Origin: Sequoia sempervirens
Taxonomy: Eukaryota > Streptophyta > Pinopsida > Cupressales > Cupressaceae
NCBI GenBank assembly: GCA_007258455.2
Contig: VDFB02252616.1
Span: forward strand, 119,510,552-119,574,551
Length of the DNA: 64,000 nt
Reading direction: 5' to 3'
Each line of letters starts with the position of its first letter. Position 1 is the first letter of the stretch. Shown piece after piece: positions 33,669 to 43,750 of the stretch. The notes under the pieces are model-generated. The model was not told where the DNA came from and searched no databases. It worked only from the letters and a program-made list of their open reading frames with translations. A program made the position numbers and the translations under genes.

Positions 33669-34921
33669 TTGAGGATTTTCTTATGTGCCTATGTTGACTT
33701 CTATTGATTCTTGAACAAGCATGGGTGAATTTTCCTGTGTAAAGGGGAGAATATTCAAACATCCATCCTTAGGTGCTTTAGAGATGTTTTATCCTTCATA
33801 TGTGTCCTTTATTTTTGCTTTTTCATTGTTTAGAGGCACCTTTCGGTTTTCACCTAGAGACTCATCTTTTTTATCTTTTCTATTCTTTTTCTCATTTTTG
33901 CGACTGGAGGGTTGAATAGATTCCCCAAAATATGCTTTGTTGTCCATGTCAATGGTAAAACCAGCCTTGTGATCACCACTAGGTATGCCTTCTCTTAGTC
34001 CTAGGAACTTAGCAATTGCTTTGTCATTCTCAAAAATGTCTAAGACGGGTGTGTCTTGTTGGTCCGAATCAATGAGTTGGGGATAAACTAAGGGCATGTC
34101 ATCGTTGGAGTTATCAAAGATTAATGGATGCAAGGTAAGGAATGAGTTGTTCATATGGTCACAAAAGTCTTGTACTAAGTCCTTTTTACTCTTTTGCTTA
34201 GATCTGGGTGGATTCTAAGGTGGGCCTAATGTCAAGGTTTGGTTAGATGTATCAGGTTGCTAAGAGGTAGGATCAAGTGATTCCCAATAGTAATGTTTAA
34301 ACCATTCCTCTTTTGTCATATTCTTTGGTGGATAGGAATTCAATGGATTTGGTGAGGATCTCAACTTTAATTCAAGTTCTCTAAATAGCTTGTCAAGGTC
34401 CATGGAAGAGGTGGAGGATAGGGAATCCCACTCATATTCATTTGATTCGGGGGAGTCATAGTAGTGTTGGTCAGATGGTTCGTGAGATGTATCAATATCT
34501 TCTAAAGCACTTACTTCCTTGATTAAGGGTGATGTGGTACTAGGAACACCAATCTGAATTGGTTGAAACCAAAGCCCTAAACCCTTTGACCACTAAGAAA
34601 CAAAGATTGGTTCAATCCTCCCATCTTGATTTAAGCGTAAACCACTCTGTCCATTATATCCCTTACTTTTCATGATTGTGAAACCTTTCCATATAGATCT
34701 GTAGGAATGTGAGCAAGTGAGATAGGTTCTTCATTATCTTCCCTATACAGCCAATAGGTGATATCTTCTGTATTTACGGATTCTTTGCTTAATTTTCCCC
34801 ATATAGTGAAATTTGTTGTGGGAGGAATGTGTATAGTGACCATATATTGTCTCCTATATGGTGTAGGTAAACCGTATGACTTAGGAGGAATCAAATGGAT
34901 AACACAATAAGATGTCTTCAT
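33669..34921 (-). pseudogene. Protease to RT linker of the polyprotein
   Basis: Hydrophilic spacer region of Tat polyproteins. Open pieces at 34670-34921 (a YWLYREDNEEPISLAHIP segment) and 33789-34154 (acidic start with PLIFDNSNDDMPLV, then LGLREG and a Lys/Asn-rich tail) are in different frames, so a frameshift lies between 34154 and 34670. No enzymatic domain is recognisable. Its position and composition match the low-conservation segment between protease and RT in related elements. Confidence 0.7.
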
Positions 34922-35911
34922 CTAATATTCTCCACAACCCTTATCTTGGATCTCAATCCTAGGAGTGGCAGGAAATGAAGGTGAAGTGGATGTTCTAGTG
35001 AGAGTGGATGGATCGACATACTGAGATGAATTGGACGATGAAGCCTCTTGGTTTACTGGCACTTGGAATTGGGGTATCTCTTTTAGATTGGTACAATATT
35101 GGAATGGATCTAGGTCACCATCTATTGTTATTTTAGTGCCATTGTAAGGGAATTTGAGACATTGATGATATGTGGAAGGGACCGCCTTTATGGCATGAAT
35201 CCATGGTCTGCCTAGTAGAAGGTTATATGGAAGGGTGAGATCCAAGACTTGGAATTTTGTCTCCATTACTGCAAGACCAATTTTGATAAGTGTTACCACC
35301 CCCTTTGATTTTCATTCCTTATCATCATAAGCCTTAATGGCAATAATTTTGGTTGTGTCTATGCATGCTTCCGAGAAACCTAATGCCTTAATCAGTTTTT
35401 AAGTGCACAGATTTAACCTTGCTCCTCTGTCTACCAAAACTCGTCTAAATTTGGTGTCGTCAACAAGGACTTTAAGATGTAAAGGGTCCTTATGATTTGT
35501 CTTTTCAGTTGCGTAGTCCTGTTCAGAGAACATGGCATGATGATTATTGGTCAAGTAGCCTACCATTTCTTGGAAACAATTAACATCTAGATTATTAGGA
35601 ACAGTGGTGCTTTTCAAAGCTTTGTCTAAAATGGATCGATGCTTAGGGGAGATACGTAACAGTTCCAAGATAGAGATTTGGGTTGGGGTCTTCCCCAACT
35701 GGTCAAGTAGGTTATATTGTGACTTGGAAGGTTGTGGTGTTTGTTGCAATGGAGGACCTTGGATAGTGATCTTAGTACGACAAGTGTTGACAACACACTT
35801 AGGAGTTGTATTTATGGTAATGGTATTGATATTCTCATTGGCAACACGAAGGTGATTAATGATTTTTCCACTATTATAATCATGCTTGATATTTGCATGG
35901 TTGGCTGACAT
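34922..35911 (-). pseudogene. Retropepsin-like protease of the MIDDLE Tat element
   Basis: Cleaves the Gag-Pol polyprotein in intact relatives. One frame, with two stops near 35330-35401, reads YNLLDQLGKTPTQISILELL, then a KVLVDDTKFRRVLVDRGARL segment, and YNLLLGRPWIHAIKAVPSTYH. The catalytic triplet should be D-(S/G/N)-G and here reads D-R-G. The serine-like position after Gly-Ala is also changed. The post-active-site block, including LLGRPWI, is well preserved. It sits between the zinc knuckle and the linker, as expected for Tat. Confidence 0.9.
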
Positions 35912-36064
35912 ATTGGTTTTTTTACTCGAACTAGGGACATTTCCTTTCCCATGGTCATGTAGTGGATCAGAAAAGACTTGGTGATAAGTGTTTGATGACT
36001 TTTGTTTTTGTCTTCTAACTCCAATAATTCTCTTTTCAACAAGATCCTGTATGATATTTTTCCG

Positions 36065-36120
36065 TTGGCGACAATTTTGTAGGTTATGTCCCTTAGTTCT
36101 ATGATAATCACAAAAGGAAT
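36065..36120 (-). pseudogene. Zinc knuckle between gag and protease
   Basis: The minus strand reads FCDYHRTKGHNLQNCRQRKNI. This is the C-x2-H-x4-H-x4-C block typical of Tat gag C-termini and probably binds RNA. All four metal ligands are present. The equivalent block in the OUTER element (about 19950-20030) has lost its last Cys. Confidence 0.75.
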
Positions 36121-37983
36121 TGTCATTCCACCAAACTATTTTAAATTGTCCTGGATCATATTGTATTGGCTCTTGAAGCTATATAATATTATGTTGTAAC
36201 AGTTGTTTAAATACAGACTCGATGGGTTCCCCTAAGGGAGTGAACTCACCTTTTTGAAACCTCCTCAATTGTTGTAGACACTAAGTATTCTGGACCATGT
36301 TGGGAGGTTGATTGACAACATTAAGCATGTTGGCTTAAGGGTTAGGTCCTCGTAATGTGATGATTGGTCCCACTTGTATAGTTTTAGCATCAACTACCCC
36401 AGCATTGGTAACGTTTTTGTTCTGAGACCAAAATCTGTTTGTCATTGGGGGCATTTTGCACTATTGGATTTATGTTGGATGTCAGTGTCTTAAGTTCTCC
36501 TTTTTTGATGAGATCCTTTTCTTTTAGAACCCCCTTTTCCACTAGTTCTGAAAAGGATGTACAACAATGTACCCTTAAGTTACTCAGTTTTGCATGAAGG
36601 TTTTCCTGGAACATAGTGACTTTTTGTTTTTCAGGTATCTCGATAGGACACCGGCTGGCTATAGTCCTCCATTTCTAGAAGAAAGCGATGAAAGTTTTGC
36701 CTTCATTTTGTGTTGTGTGAAACAAGGTTGCTATATTTATCTCATGGTCTATGTTAAAAGAGAATTGCTCAACAAATTTCTCAGCCAACTCACCCCAAGA
36801 TTTGATGCCATAGTCTAGACCTGAAAACCACTCAAGTGCAATTCCTACAAGACTTCTTGGAAATAGTATCATAAGATATGTGGGGTCATAAGTGACATCT
36901 ATGCACATGGTAGAAAATTCCCTTATATGTTCTATCGGATTTTGTTTTCCATTGTACTTAGGGAGATTTGGTATGACATACCCATGAGGGAAAGGTGTCA
37001 TGTACAATGATTTATCAAAGGAAAATGGGCATATGTCGTTTGTTGAAAAGGATTTCTTAGTTGAAACCACCATGTTATCCATTTGTGTTTGTAGTGCATG
37101 CATTTTTTTGCAAGACGTCAACCTGGGTTAATGATATGTTGGGTGGATTACATGGATCTATGTATGTGTTCTAAAATCCAAGGTTTTGTGATGGGTTTTG
37201 ATTGAATGTTGGTATTTGATATGGATTTGAATTTGGAATGTTGGTGAATGTGTTTTGATTCAGAATCTGTGTGAATGGATTTTGACTGCCAATCTGGGAG
37301 AATGGATTTTGATTCAAAATCTGTGTGAATGGATTCTGACTGCCAATCTAAGAGAATGGATTTTGATTCCCAACCTGGAAGAATGGATTTTGATTGCCAT
37401 ATTAGAAAGAGGGAATCCCTCCTATCTGTGTAGTCTACAGTATAGTACTAGCGACATGAACACAAGGTATGGTTGTTGACTGTGGTATGGTACCGGTGAA
37501 ACTCACATTCGGTATAGAAGCTGACATTTTAGATCTTTTATTCCCAACAAGAGGACCAAAGGGAGTGGAAAATGATGCACCTACAGTGAAATTAAATCCC
37601 GATGTCATGCCAGATGTACCAAATGGAGACATATGGACTGTCGTACTCTGTGTAGGTATGCCAGATGGTATAGCTATATTAACCTGAGGTATAGAGGTAC
37701 TAGTAGTTGTTGCAATTGTCCCTTGTGTAGGTTGAGTTTGTAAGGTGCTAATATCAAATCTTGTGGGTAAGGTAGCACCTTCAGCTAACAATTTGGCTAA
37801 GTAGCGTTGGCAATCATTTGCTATATACTCATCTACAAAAGAGGAAAACTCAGGGTCCTATGCAACAGCCTCTATGTCTTCCGATCTAATGTGTCCTTAA
37901 TAGTCTCTAGTAGTGAATTTTTCCAACAAATTTTTGTGAGGTCTCGATGAGAATAGATTGATGAATTTATTTGGGTTCAACAT
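36121..37983 (-). pseudogene. Gag of the MIDDLE Tat element
   Basis: Gag forms the cytoplasmic particle. A start ATG at 37981-37983 opens MLNPNKFINLF, followed by a low-complexity Thr/Ser/Pro region and a nine-residue repeat at 37250-37400. The core gag domain lies at 36675-37121: NLPKYNGKQNPIEHIREF, TYLMILFPRSLVGIALEWFS, IKSWGELAEKFVEQFSFN. It continues at 36390-36614 (KVTMFQENLHAKLSNLRV) after a TAG where Gln is expected. The N-terminal region and the core are in different frames; the shift maps to a run of seven A near 37105. Stops also occur at about 37860 and 37915. Confidence 0.9.
37245..37405 (-). repeat. 27 bp tandem repeat in gag N-terminus
   Basis: About five and a half copies of a 27 bp unit. 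On the minus strand it encodes the nine-residue repeat QNPF(T/S/F)QI(G/L)(S/N). The period is a multiple of three and the frame is kept, so the repeat expanded while gag was coding. One unit carries a stop. Confidence 0.9.
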
Positions 37984-38639
37984 CTTTTCTCTTAGACCTA
38001 GTTTCAACCATGTAAGATAAGCTCAATATGCGAGGAATGCAAAACTATGCCTATGGATAGTATGGCTCTAGTCTATGTTTTTGGGATTTTTTGAATGCAA
38101 AATAAGGAATTTTCTGAGATGATGCTAGTCTAAAATGACAATATCTAAAGATAAAAAGTCTAAGCAATCTTCTAAGGTAATCAATTTTGTAAACCTGAGA
38201 CGAGGGTACCAACTACCTAAAGTCTAACCAAGGTGTCAATTTAGTTATGTCAAGGAACCAATGTAGAACTAGAATCAAAGATAAGTTGAGTTTCTTAACT
38301 AGATTGATGAGCTAGGAGGAATCTCTGTAGGACAAAGGATATGATGACAGGACTAGGTTTAATGACATATTTCATTGATGCTATGATTTTTCTAGAGTGT
38401 AGAAAGTGGACCTATTCTAAAGTTTGTAAAAATGACTTTCCTAAAAGTTTGATCTAAAGATAATATGTAGTCTAAGATGAAAACTTAGAATTAGGATGAC
38501 TATAGTAATGACTATAGTAATGACTAAATGATACCTAAAGGATGCAAAATTGATCAAATTGTTTCAGGTTTTTGTCCAAGAACTGCTATGAAAAGACAAA
38601 TCAAAGACTGGTATGACTGTGTCGACTAAACTGTGACTA
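37984..38639 (-). other. Leader of the MIDDLE element, gag-proximal part
   Basis: Untranslated leader immediately upstream of gag. A short alternative frame starting ATGGTTGAAACTAGG (about 38013) overlaps the gag start in another frame. No other feature was recognised. Confidence 0.6.
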
Positions 38640-39110
38640 TAAATTCTAGTTTTCTAATAATTAGATAGATGTGTCACAAAATTTCATAGATACGTTTATG
38701 TTTCACAATTGCGGTTTTTTGGTAATCAGTTGTGAGTTTCTTGTAAAATTCAGTGTCTGTATCAGACAGATGCGATGTAGTTTCTCACAAATGCAACTCG
38801 TAATGACAATTGCAACTCAGACTATAACAGATGCAGTTTTATTAAACTCTGTGCACTAGAAAAATTCTGTGATAGTGGCAAATGCGTCATTCCAAATTGT
38901 AGTTGTGGCTCACCTTTTCAAATGTGTCAAAAAATGTCACAAGTGTGGTCTTGTAAATCAGATGCAACTTTCGACAGAACAAACATACGCTAATCTGGTA
39001 GATGCAACTCTAGGTTAAATAGATGCATCTTGACAGAACAATTGTGACTCTCTGGTGAACAGTTGCGACTCTGTTGACAATTATGTGTTTTCAGTGAATG
39101 GAGATATAAA
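38640..39110 (-). repeat. Leader segment with ~18 iterated GACGCATTTG-like motifs
   Basis: In plus-strand notation, motifs such as AGATGCGAT, CAAATGCAACTC, CAATTGCAACTC, CAAATGCGTCA, AGATGCAACT and CAGTTGCGACTC recur every 20-30 bp. They read GACGCATTTG or GAGTTGCATCTG on the sense strand. A further ~12 copies lie at 54595-54850, which was contiguous with this leader before the LARD inserted. Confidence 0.75.
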
Positions 39111-39866
39111 ATGATGCTATTTTTCGTAATCAATTTTTGGAAAACAAAGACAATCATAAGACAAAGTGTTTTCAGTTTGATTTTGGACTCAAAAAACATT
39201 TAATTTGACAATAGACAAGCACATCCTAGGATGTGTAAGATTGTATTTATTGAGTTCTCACTTGGGTTTCCCTAGCTACGCTTATTCAAGGAGGATGATT
39301 AGTAGCTTGACCCCTTTGGCTCCCCTCCATGGCTCATTAACGTCATTTAGGACAACCTAGCTACAGTACCCATGAACATCCCATGGCATACTTTCATCTC
39401 TACACATGAACTATAAGAATATGAGACAGATTCACAGGTCTGACCTACTGCACCAGTAAATAGAAGGATTTTGGACACTATAAACAAAGGTGTTTAATTC
39501 GGGCATTCTGTTAATAGGGCATGATCCATGTAGTGAGAGTCCCCTTTTGAATCCATCTTGTCGGAACCATATGCGTGATTATTGGGCTTTCCCCAAGAAT
39601 CTACTTTTATATATTAGTTGGAAGTCCCTCGATTTCAGGGTGCTACCGGTCTAAGTCATTTTGGGGTGAGTACATTTTTCCACCAGAATAGGCCCAAGTT
39701 CTAGAGTAAGTAACCGTTTCTCTTACACCCAGGATTGCACGGATGCTCAAGGGGAAAGGATACTTCAATATACCGAATCATGAGGGTAATAACAAAAATG
39801 TGATTTCACACCAAACATAGTAGATACTTGTTAATTTTAATCCAAATGAAAGATTTTCTACACTAC
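39111..39866 (-). other. Leader with block resembling the LARD leader
   Basis: On the minus strand about 39260-39760 contains CTTTCCCCTTGAGCATCCGT, CCTGGGTGTAAG and a following (T/A)GTGGAA...ACTCACCCCAA stretch. These resemble, in the same order, CTTTCCCCTTGCACTTCGTG, CCTGGGGAGTAG and AGTGGAACC...TCACCCCAA at 42478-42580 in the LARD. It is richer in GC than its surroundings. It is probably a conserved Tat leader block. Confidence 0.5.
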
Positions 39867-39871
39867 CAAAC
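39867..39871. repeat. Target-site duplication CAAAC (left) of the LARD
   Basis: CAAAC directly precedes the 5' LTR and recurs at 54388-54392 directly after the 3' LTR, giving a 5 bp target duplication. Confidence 0.95.
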
Positions 39872-39944
39872 TATAGACATCCAAATTTGGACACTTAATT
39901 TATCCAAATTTACCACTTTTCATCTAAACAACCTATTATCCAAG

Positions 39945-40742
39945 TTAATTAAGTAATAATACTATTATTTAATTAATATCCTTAATTCTGTCAAATCCCT
40001 AAGGTATAATTAAATACCTTACCCTCCTTAATCCCTTTTCATCAAATAAATTAAATAAATATTACATTTATTTAATTCCTCACATGTCATTTTCATCTAA
40101 TCCTAATCCATCCCCTAATCTCTTCATTAAGGATGTGCACATGCCTAATCCTTGATTAGGATGTGTCACATCCTCCAACTTTTGCAAGTTGGCTTCTAAT
40201 CCACATTAACCCCTAATTATCCTCTAATTATTAATTAGTTAAACCTAATTAGAACCTTGGTCAACTCTCCCCACCCCCCAAGGAATTTTTAATTCCTTTT
40301 TATTCACTCTAGGCTCCTCTCTTCCCCATGTGAATTTTTAATTCACTTTTATTATTCCTAAAATCCTCTTTTCCCATGCATCTTCTAGAACCTTTGACTT
40401 GTCACATCAAGTCACATGTGACAAATTCTCACCTTTTGGGAACTTTGTCTTATCCACTAGATTCTTCCAATCATTGTGAATTTTTAATTCACTTTTATTC
40501 TCCCAAAGCTTTCCCTCTCCCCATGTGATCATTGAAAGGTCACATCAAAGTACTTGGAAGGTACTTGTCCTTCCTCCATATCATGTACCTCTCTTCCACA
40601 TCACCTACATATCATCTCACCCTTAGCCATCTCACAATCCACATGTCAAGATGTGAGGGCTTGTGAGTTCTCAACTCACCTTAGCCCTTCATCTTGGCCT
40701 TGTTGGATAAATCCCAACCATTGAATTCTCTAGAGAATTCAA
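39945..40742. repeat. Series of about a dozen short palindromes in the LARD LTR
   Basis: Inverted repeats at 39945-39976, 40001-40020 (29 bp palindrome in the 3' LTR, 53269-53297), 40049-40077 (12 bp arm AATTAAATAAAT), 40144-40160 (CCTAATC arm), 40175-40192 (CCAACTT arm), 40330-40346 and 40476-40492 (GTGAATT arm), 40411-40422 (GTCACATGTGAC), 40663-40679 (GTGAGTT arm) and 40721-40742. Loops are mostly 1-6 nt. Arms differ in sequence from one another and recur in the 3' LTR. Confidence 0.85.
40721..40742 (+). promoter_or_regulatory. 22 bp perfect palindrome just upstream of the TATA box
   Basis: The half-site TTGAATTCTCT is followed by its exact reverse complement with no spacer. It ends 7 bp before TATAAATA (40750-40757). 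It is kept unchanged in the 3' LTR at 54003-54024 with the same spacing. Such symmetry would suit a dimeric DNA-binding protein. Confidence 0.85.
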
Positions 40743-40749
40743 GTTTCTC

Positions 40750-40757
40750 TATAAATA
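40750..40757 (+). promoter_or_regulatory. TATA box of the LARD LTR
   Basis: TATAAATA in the context TTTCTC-TATAAATA-CCCCATTC, about 350 bp before the LTR end, with the identical site at 54032-54039 in the 3' LTR. The transcript should start about 30 bp downstream. Confidence 0.8.
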
Positions 40758-41109
40758 CCCCATTCTCTAAGGCATTGAAAAAGACTTAGCCATTTTTGCA
40801 ACTAAATGCTGCCATTTTCTATACTCATCTAACCTTCAATTTCATCCATTTGCATCTACATTCAAGCATATAGTCAAGACTTGCATTTAGCTATATCAAG
40901 AGCCATCAAGGAGTATATAAACCAAATAAAAATCAAGGGCCAACCAAGGAGTTTCAGCTACAAAAGGGAGGTATATCCATTTGTCTTCATTTAACAATTT
41001 TCTCTTTGCACTTACAAATTTCTTAGGCTAATCTTGAGGTGTTTCTTTATGTTTCTCCATTGCATTTTAATTGCTTAGAAAGGGTTAGACATTTTGGATA
41101 TCACATTTC

Positions 41110-41128
41110 TGGCACGCCCGGTGGGACC
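41110..41128 (+). promoter_or_regulatory. Primer-binding site of the LARD
   Basis: TGGCACGCCCGGTGGGACC begins four bases after the LTR end (TTTC spacer). It starts with TGG, complementary to a tRNA CCA end. I did not assign the tRNA. It differs from the primer site of the MIDDLE and OUTER elements, TGGTGAACC(C/T)AA. Confidence 0.85.
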
Positions 41129-41187
41129 CACAAGCAGGTTCCTATATTTCACATTTGTTGTTGTTAAGTTTTTTGTAGGAATACGTC

Positions 41188-42160
41188 GTGGAAGGGCAAC
41201 TACACCTCTAATTTTCTACAGTGGGGCGACTATGCCCCTAATTTTTCACAGTGGGGTGATTATGCCCCTGATTTTTTGCAGTGGGGTGATTACACCCCTG
41301 ATTTTTTGCAGTGGGGCGATTACACCCCTGATTTTCCATAGTGGGGTGATTACGCCCCTGATTTTCCGTAGTGGGGCAATTACGCCCCTGATTTTTTGTA
41401 GTGGGGCGATTATGCCCTTGATTCTCTACAGTGGGGTGATTACACCCCTGATTTTCTGTAGTGGGTTGATTACACCCCTGATTTTCTATAGAAGGGTGAC
41501 TATGCCCCCTCCTTGACCGAAATTTTTGGCTAACACTTTTCTTATAGAAAGGCGACTATGCCCCCTGGGTTAAAATTTTTGTGCTAACACTTTTTTGTAG
41601 TGGGCTGACTATGCCCGTGATTTTCTATAGTGGGGCGATTATGCTTCTGATTTTTCTACAGTGGGGCGATTAGGCCCCTGATTTTCCACAGTGGGACGAT
41701 TACGCCCTTGATTTTCCGCAGTGGGGTGACTATGCCCCTGATTTTCTGTAGAAGGGTGACTACGCCCCCTCCTTGACCAAAATTTTTGGCTAACACTTTT
41801 TCTGCAGAAGGGCAACTACACCCCCTCCTTGATCAAAATTTTTGGCTAACACTTTTCTTGCAAAAAGGCGACTATGCCCCCTAGGCTGAAATTTTTGTGC
41901 TAACACTTCTCCGTAGTGGGGCGAATGCACCCCTAATTTTTCGTAGTGGGGCGACTATGCCCCTGATTTTCTACAATGGGGTGACTGCGCCCCTGATTTT
42001 TGGCAGTGGGGCAATTGTGCCCCTGATTTTCTATAGTGGGGCGACTGCGCCCCTGATTTTTCATAGTGGGGCGACTGCACCCCTAATTTTTTGTAGAAGG
42101 GTGAATGCACCCCTGATTTACTATAGAAGGGTGACTGCGCCCCCTTGTCACCGCGAAGCA
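41188..42160 (+). repeat. Hairpin minisatellite, 30 bp unit with GGGGCG-ATTA-CGCCCC core
   Basis: The unit is CAGTGGGGCGATTACGCC followed by CCTGATTTTC, about 30 bp. Near-regular runs lie at about 41206-41510, 41600-41770 and 41915-42150. Between them a related longer unit, GAAGGGTGACTATGCCCCCT then CCTTGACC..AAATTTTTGGCTAACACTTTT, occurs several times. Each 30 bp unit folds as a 6 bp GC stem with a 4-base loop. Variants include GGGGTG-ATTA-CACCCC, which also pairs. The unit length is a multiple of three, so long open frames (a 10-residue PLIFxSGAIT repeat) arise, but there is no sign they are translated. Confidence 0.93.
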
Positions 42161-42974
42161 ACACATTTTGAAAAGTAAAACTGTCATTTTGGCTTCAATT
42201 TTTTGCTATTTTCAAGTATTAACCCCCTAACACTGTTCTTGCAAGGATATTGGTGTTTTTTGCTAACTTTTTGTAGCATATTCTTGTGAAGTTGATGAAG
42301 AAAGCGGGATAAAACATCTAACATTTGCTTGCAGGGCTATCCGTTCGCTCAAACTTTTAAAAATATCCTTGCTGTTTGCCTTAATCTAAGAACATAGTTT
42401 AATTAAGGGGAGTCATATTCATTGCTTGTTGTGTCTATCTTTTCTATTACCCAAAGGGAGCATTAGCTTGTTTTCACTTTCCCCTTGCACTTCGTGTGAG
42501 CCTGGGGAGTAGTTAGAAAAAATTAGTACTTTCTTTCTAGTGGAACCTACTTGGGGATTTCATCACCCCAAGGGACAATTCCAACCACGTGTACCGGCGG
42601 GGTATACAAAGGGGGGAGAGCGAAAGCTGTATCCCAATCTAGTCACGTCGTAATTGGCAGAGCGTCAAAGCTATGGTGATACCTAGATAGACATGAAGAG
42701 TTGGTCCGAGCCCTTTAGTATCTCGCTAGGGTTCTCGACTCACGCTTGTGATGGGATGGTGTTCATGGTTGTGCCTCATGTACCGAGAGTATATCAAGGA
42801 CTCCCTAGACACCTTGTGCATCCTAGATTAAGACCTCTTTGGCCATACCCTTAACACTAATCATAGGATGGTGTTTGCTTGAGAGTGTTTTCTTGTGAGA
42901 AACTAGTGAAATTTTTAACAAATTGGCCTCATCATTGTCATTTTAAAGTCCTTTCCATAGTCATTTTCATCAAA
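42161..42974 (+). other. LARD leader, unique block
   Basis: Non-repetitive, GC-balanced leader. About 42460-42870 contains CTTTCCCCTTGCACTTCGTG, CCTGGGGAGTAG, ACTTGGGGATTTCATCACCC and GGCGGGGTATACAAAGGGG, resembling in part the MIDDLE leader at 39260-39760 (minus strand). No open frame with a domain. It may hold packaging or dimerisation signals, but nothing proves this. Confidence 0.5.
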
Positions 42975-43285
42975 CTAAGTCCTGTATTTTTCGCAGTGGG
43001 GCGATTACACCCCTGATTTTTTGCAGTGGGGCGATTATGCCCCTAATTTTCTGTAGAAGGATGATTACACCCCTGATTTTCCGCAATGGAGTGATTATGC
43101 CCCTGATATTCGTAGTGGGGCGATTACGCCCCTGATTTTCCGTAGTGGGGCGATTACGCCCCTAATTTTCTACAGTGAGGCGATTACACCCCTAATTTTT
43201 TGTAGTGTGGCAATTACGCCCCTGATTTTCCATAGAAGGGTGACTACACCCCTAATTTACTATAGAGGGGTGAATTTTCCCTCCT
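42975..43285 (+). repeat. Second block of the 30 bp hairpin minisatellite
   Basis: About ten more units of the array at 41188-42160, with cores such as GGGGCGATTACACCCC, GGGGCGATTATGCCCC, GGGGCGATTACGCCCC and a degenerate last unit AGGGGTGAATTTTCCCTCC. It is separated from the first block by about 0.8 kb of unique leader. Confidence 0.9.
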
Positions 43286-43750
43286 GAGCAGCCAAAATCA
43301 CCCCGTTTGGATCTGTTTAGCCTCTAAATCATTGTCTAATCATTCCAAACCTTTGTATCATCATCCCAAGCCTTCGTTTTGTCATTCTAAACCTCCAAAA
43401 CCTCCATTTGATTATTTTAAACCCCCATTTTTACCATTCCAAACCTTCATCTAACCAAGTAGTCTTTCATCCCTTTCAAATTCTCTGCTCTCTTGTTTTG
43501 AGTAATCTTTCATCCATTCCAAGCATTCATCTCCTCATTCTGAGAGTTGTTCATCCTTTCCAATCAATCATTTATTCGTTTTGAGCTTTCAATCATTCAT
43601 CCATTCTAAGCAATCATTAGTTTCGAGTGCTTGATCATTCATTCATTCCAATCATTTTCCCAAATCCGATTATCTATTCCCTCAATTTGATTATCTAACA
43701 CCCCATTCCAATCGCCCGTCTCTTTGTTTTAACAGACCGTTTACCCACTT
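43286..43750 (+). other. LARD leader, pyrimidine-rich spacer
   Basis: Degenerate CATTC, CATCC and TTCATTC words dominate; no gene. It blends into the neighbouring arrays. Confidence 0.5.

Larger units (their letters stand above)
39872..41105 (+). mobile_element. 5' LTR of the LARD
   Basis: 1234 bp, ending GGATATCACA. It starts TATAGACATCC where the 3' LTR starts TGTAGACATCC, a G-to-A change at the terminal dinucleotide. It aligns with 53140-54387 throughout, with scattered substitutions and a few indels, for example GGTATAATTAAATACC here against the longer palindrome at 53269-53297. The polymerase II box is at 40750-40757. Confidence 0.95.

Noticed and set aside
41094..41516. 140-codon open frame through the primer site and hairpin array
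   Set aside because: It is open only because the repeat length is a multiple of three and the unit lacks stops in that frame; it starts within the LTR, reads through the primer site and has no domain.
41188..42160. Compensatory changes in the hairpin stems as proof of selection on RNA structure
   Set aside because: Both single-change intermediates occur and all changes are C-to-T at CpG, so independent decay can explain them; kept only as a hypothesis to test.
41188..43285. Regular ~30 bp repeats considered as a CRISPR array
   Set aside because: Units are directly adjacent without unique spacers, lie between plant LTRs and are degenerate; the context is a eukaryotic retrotransposon.
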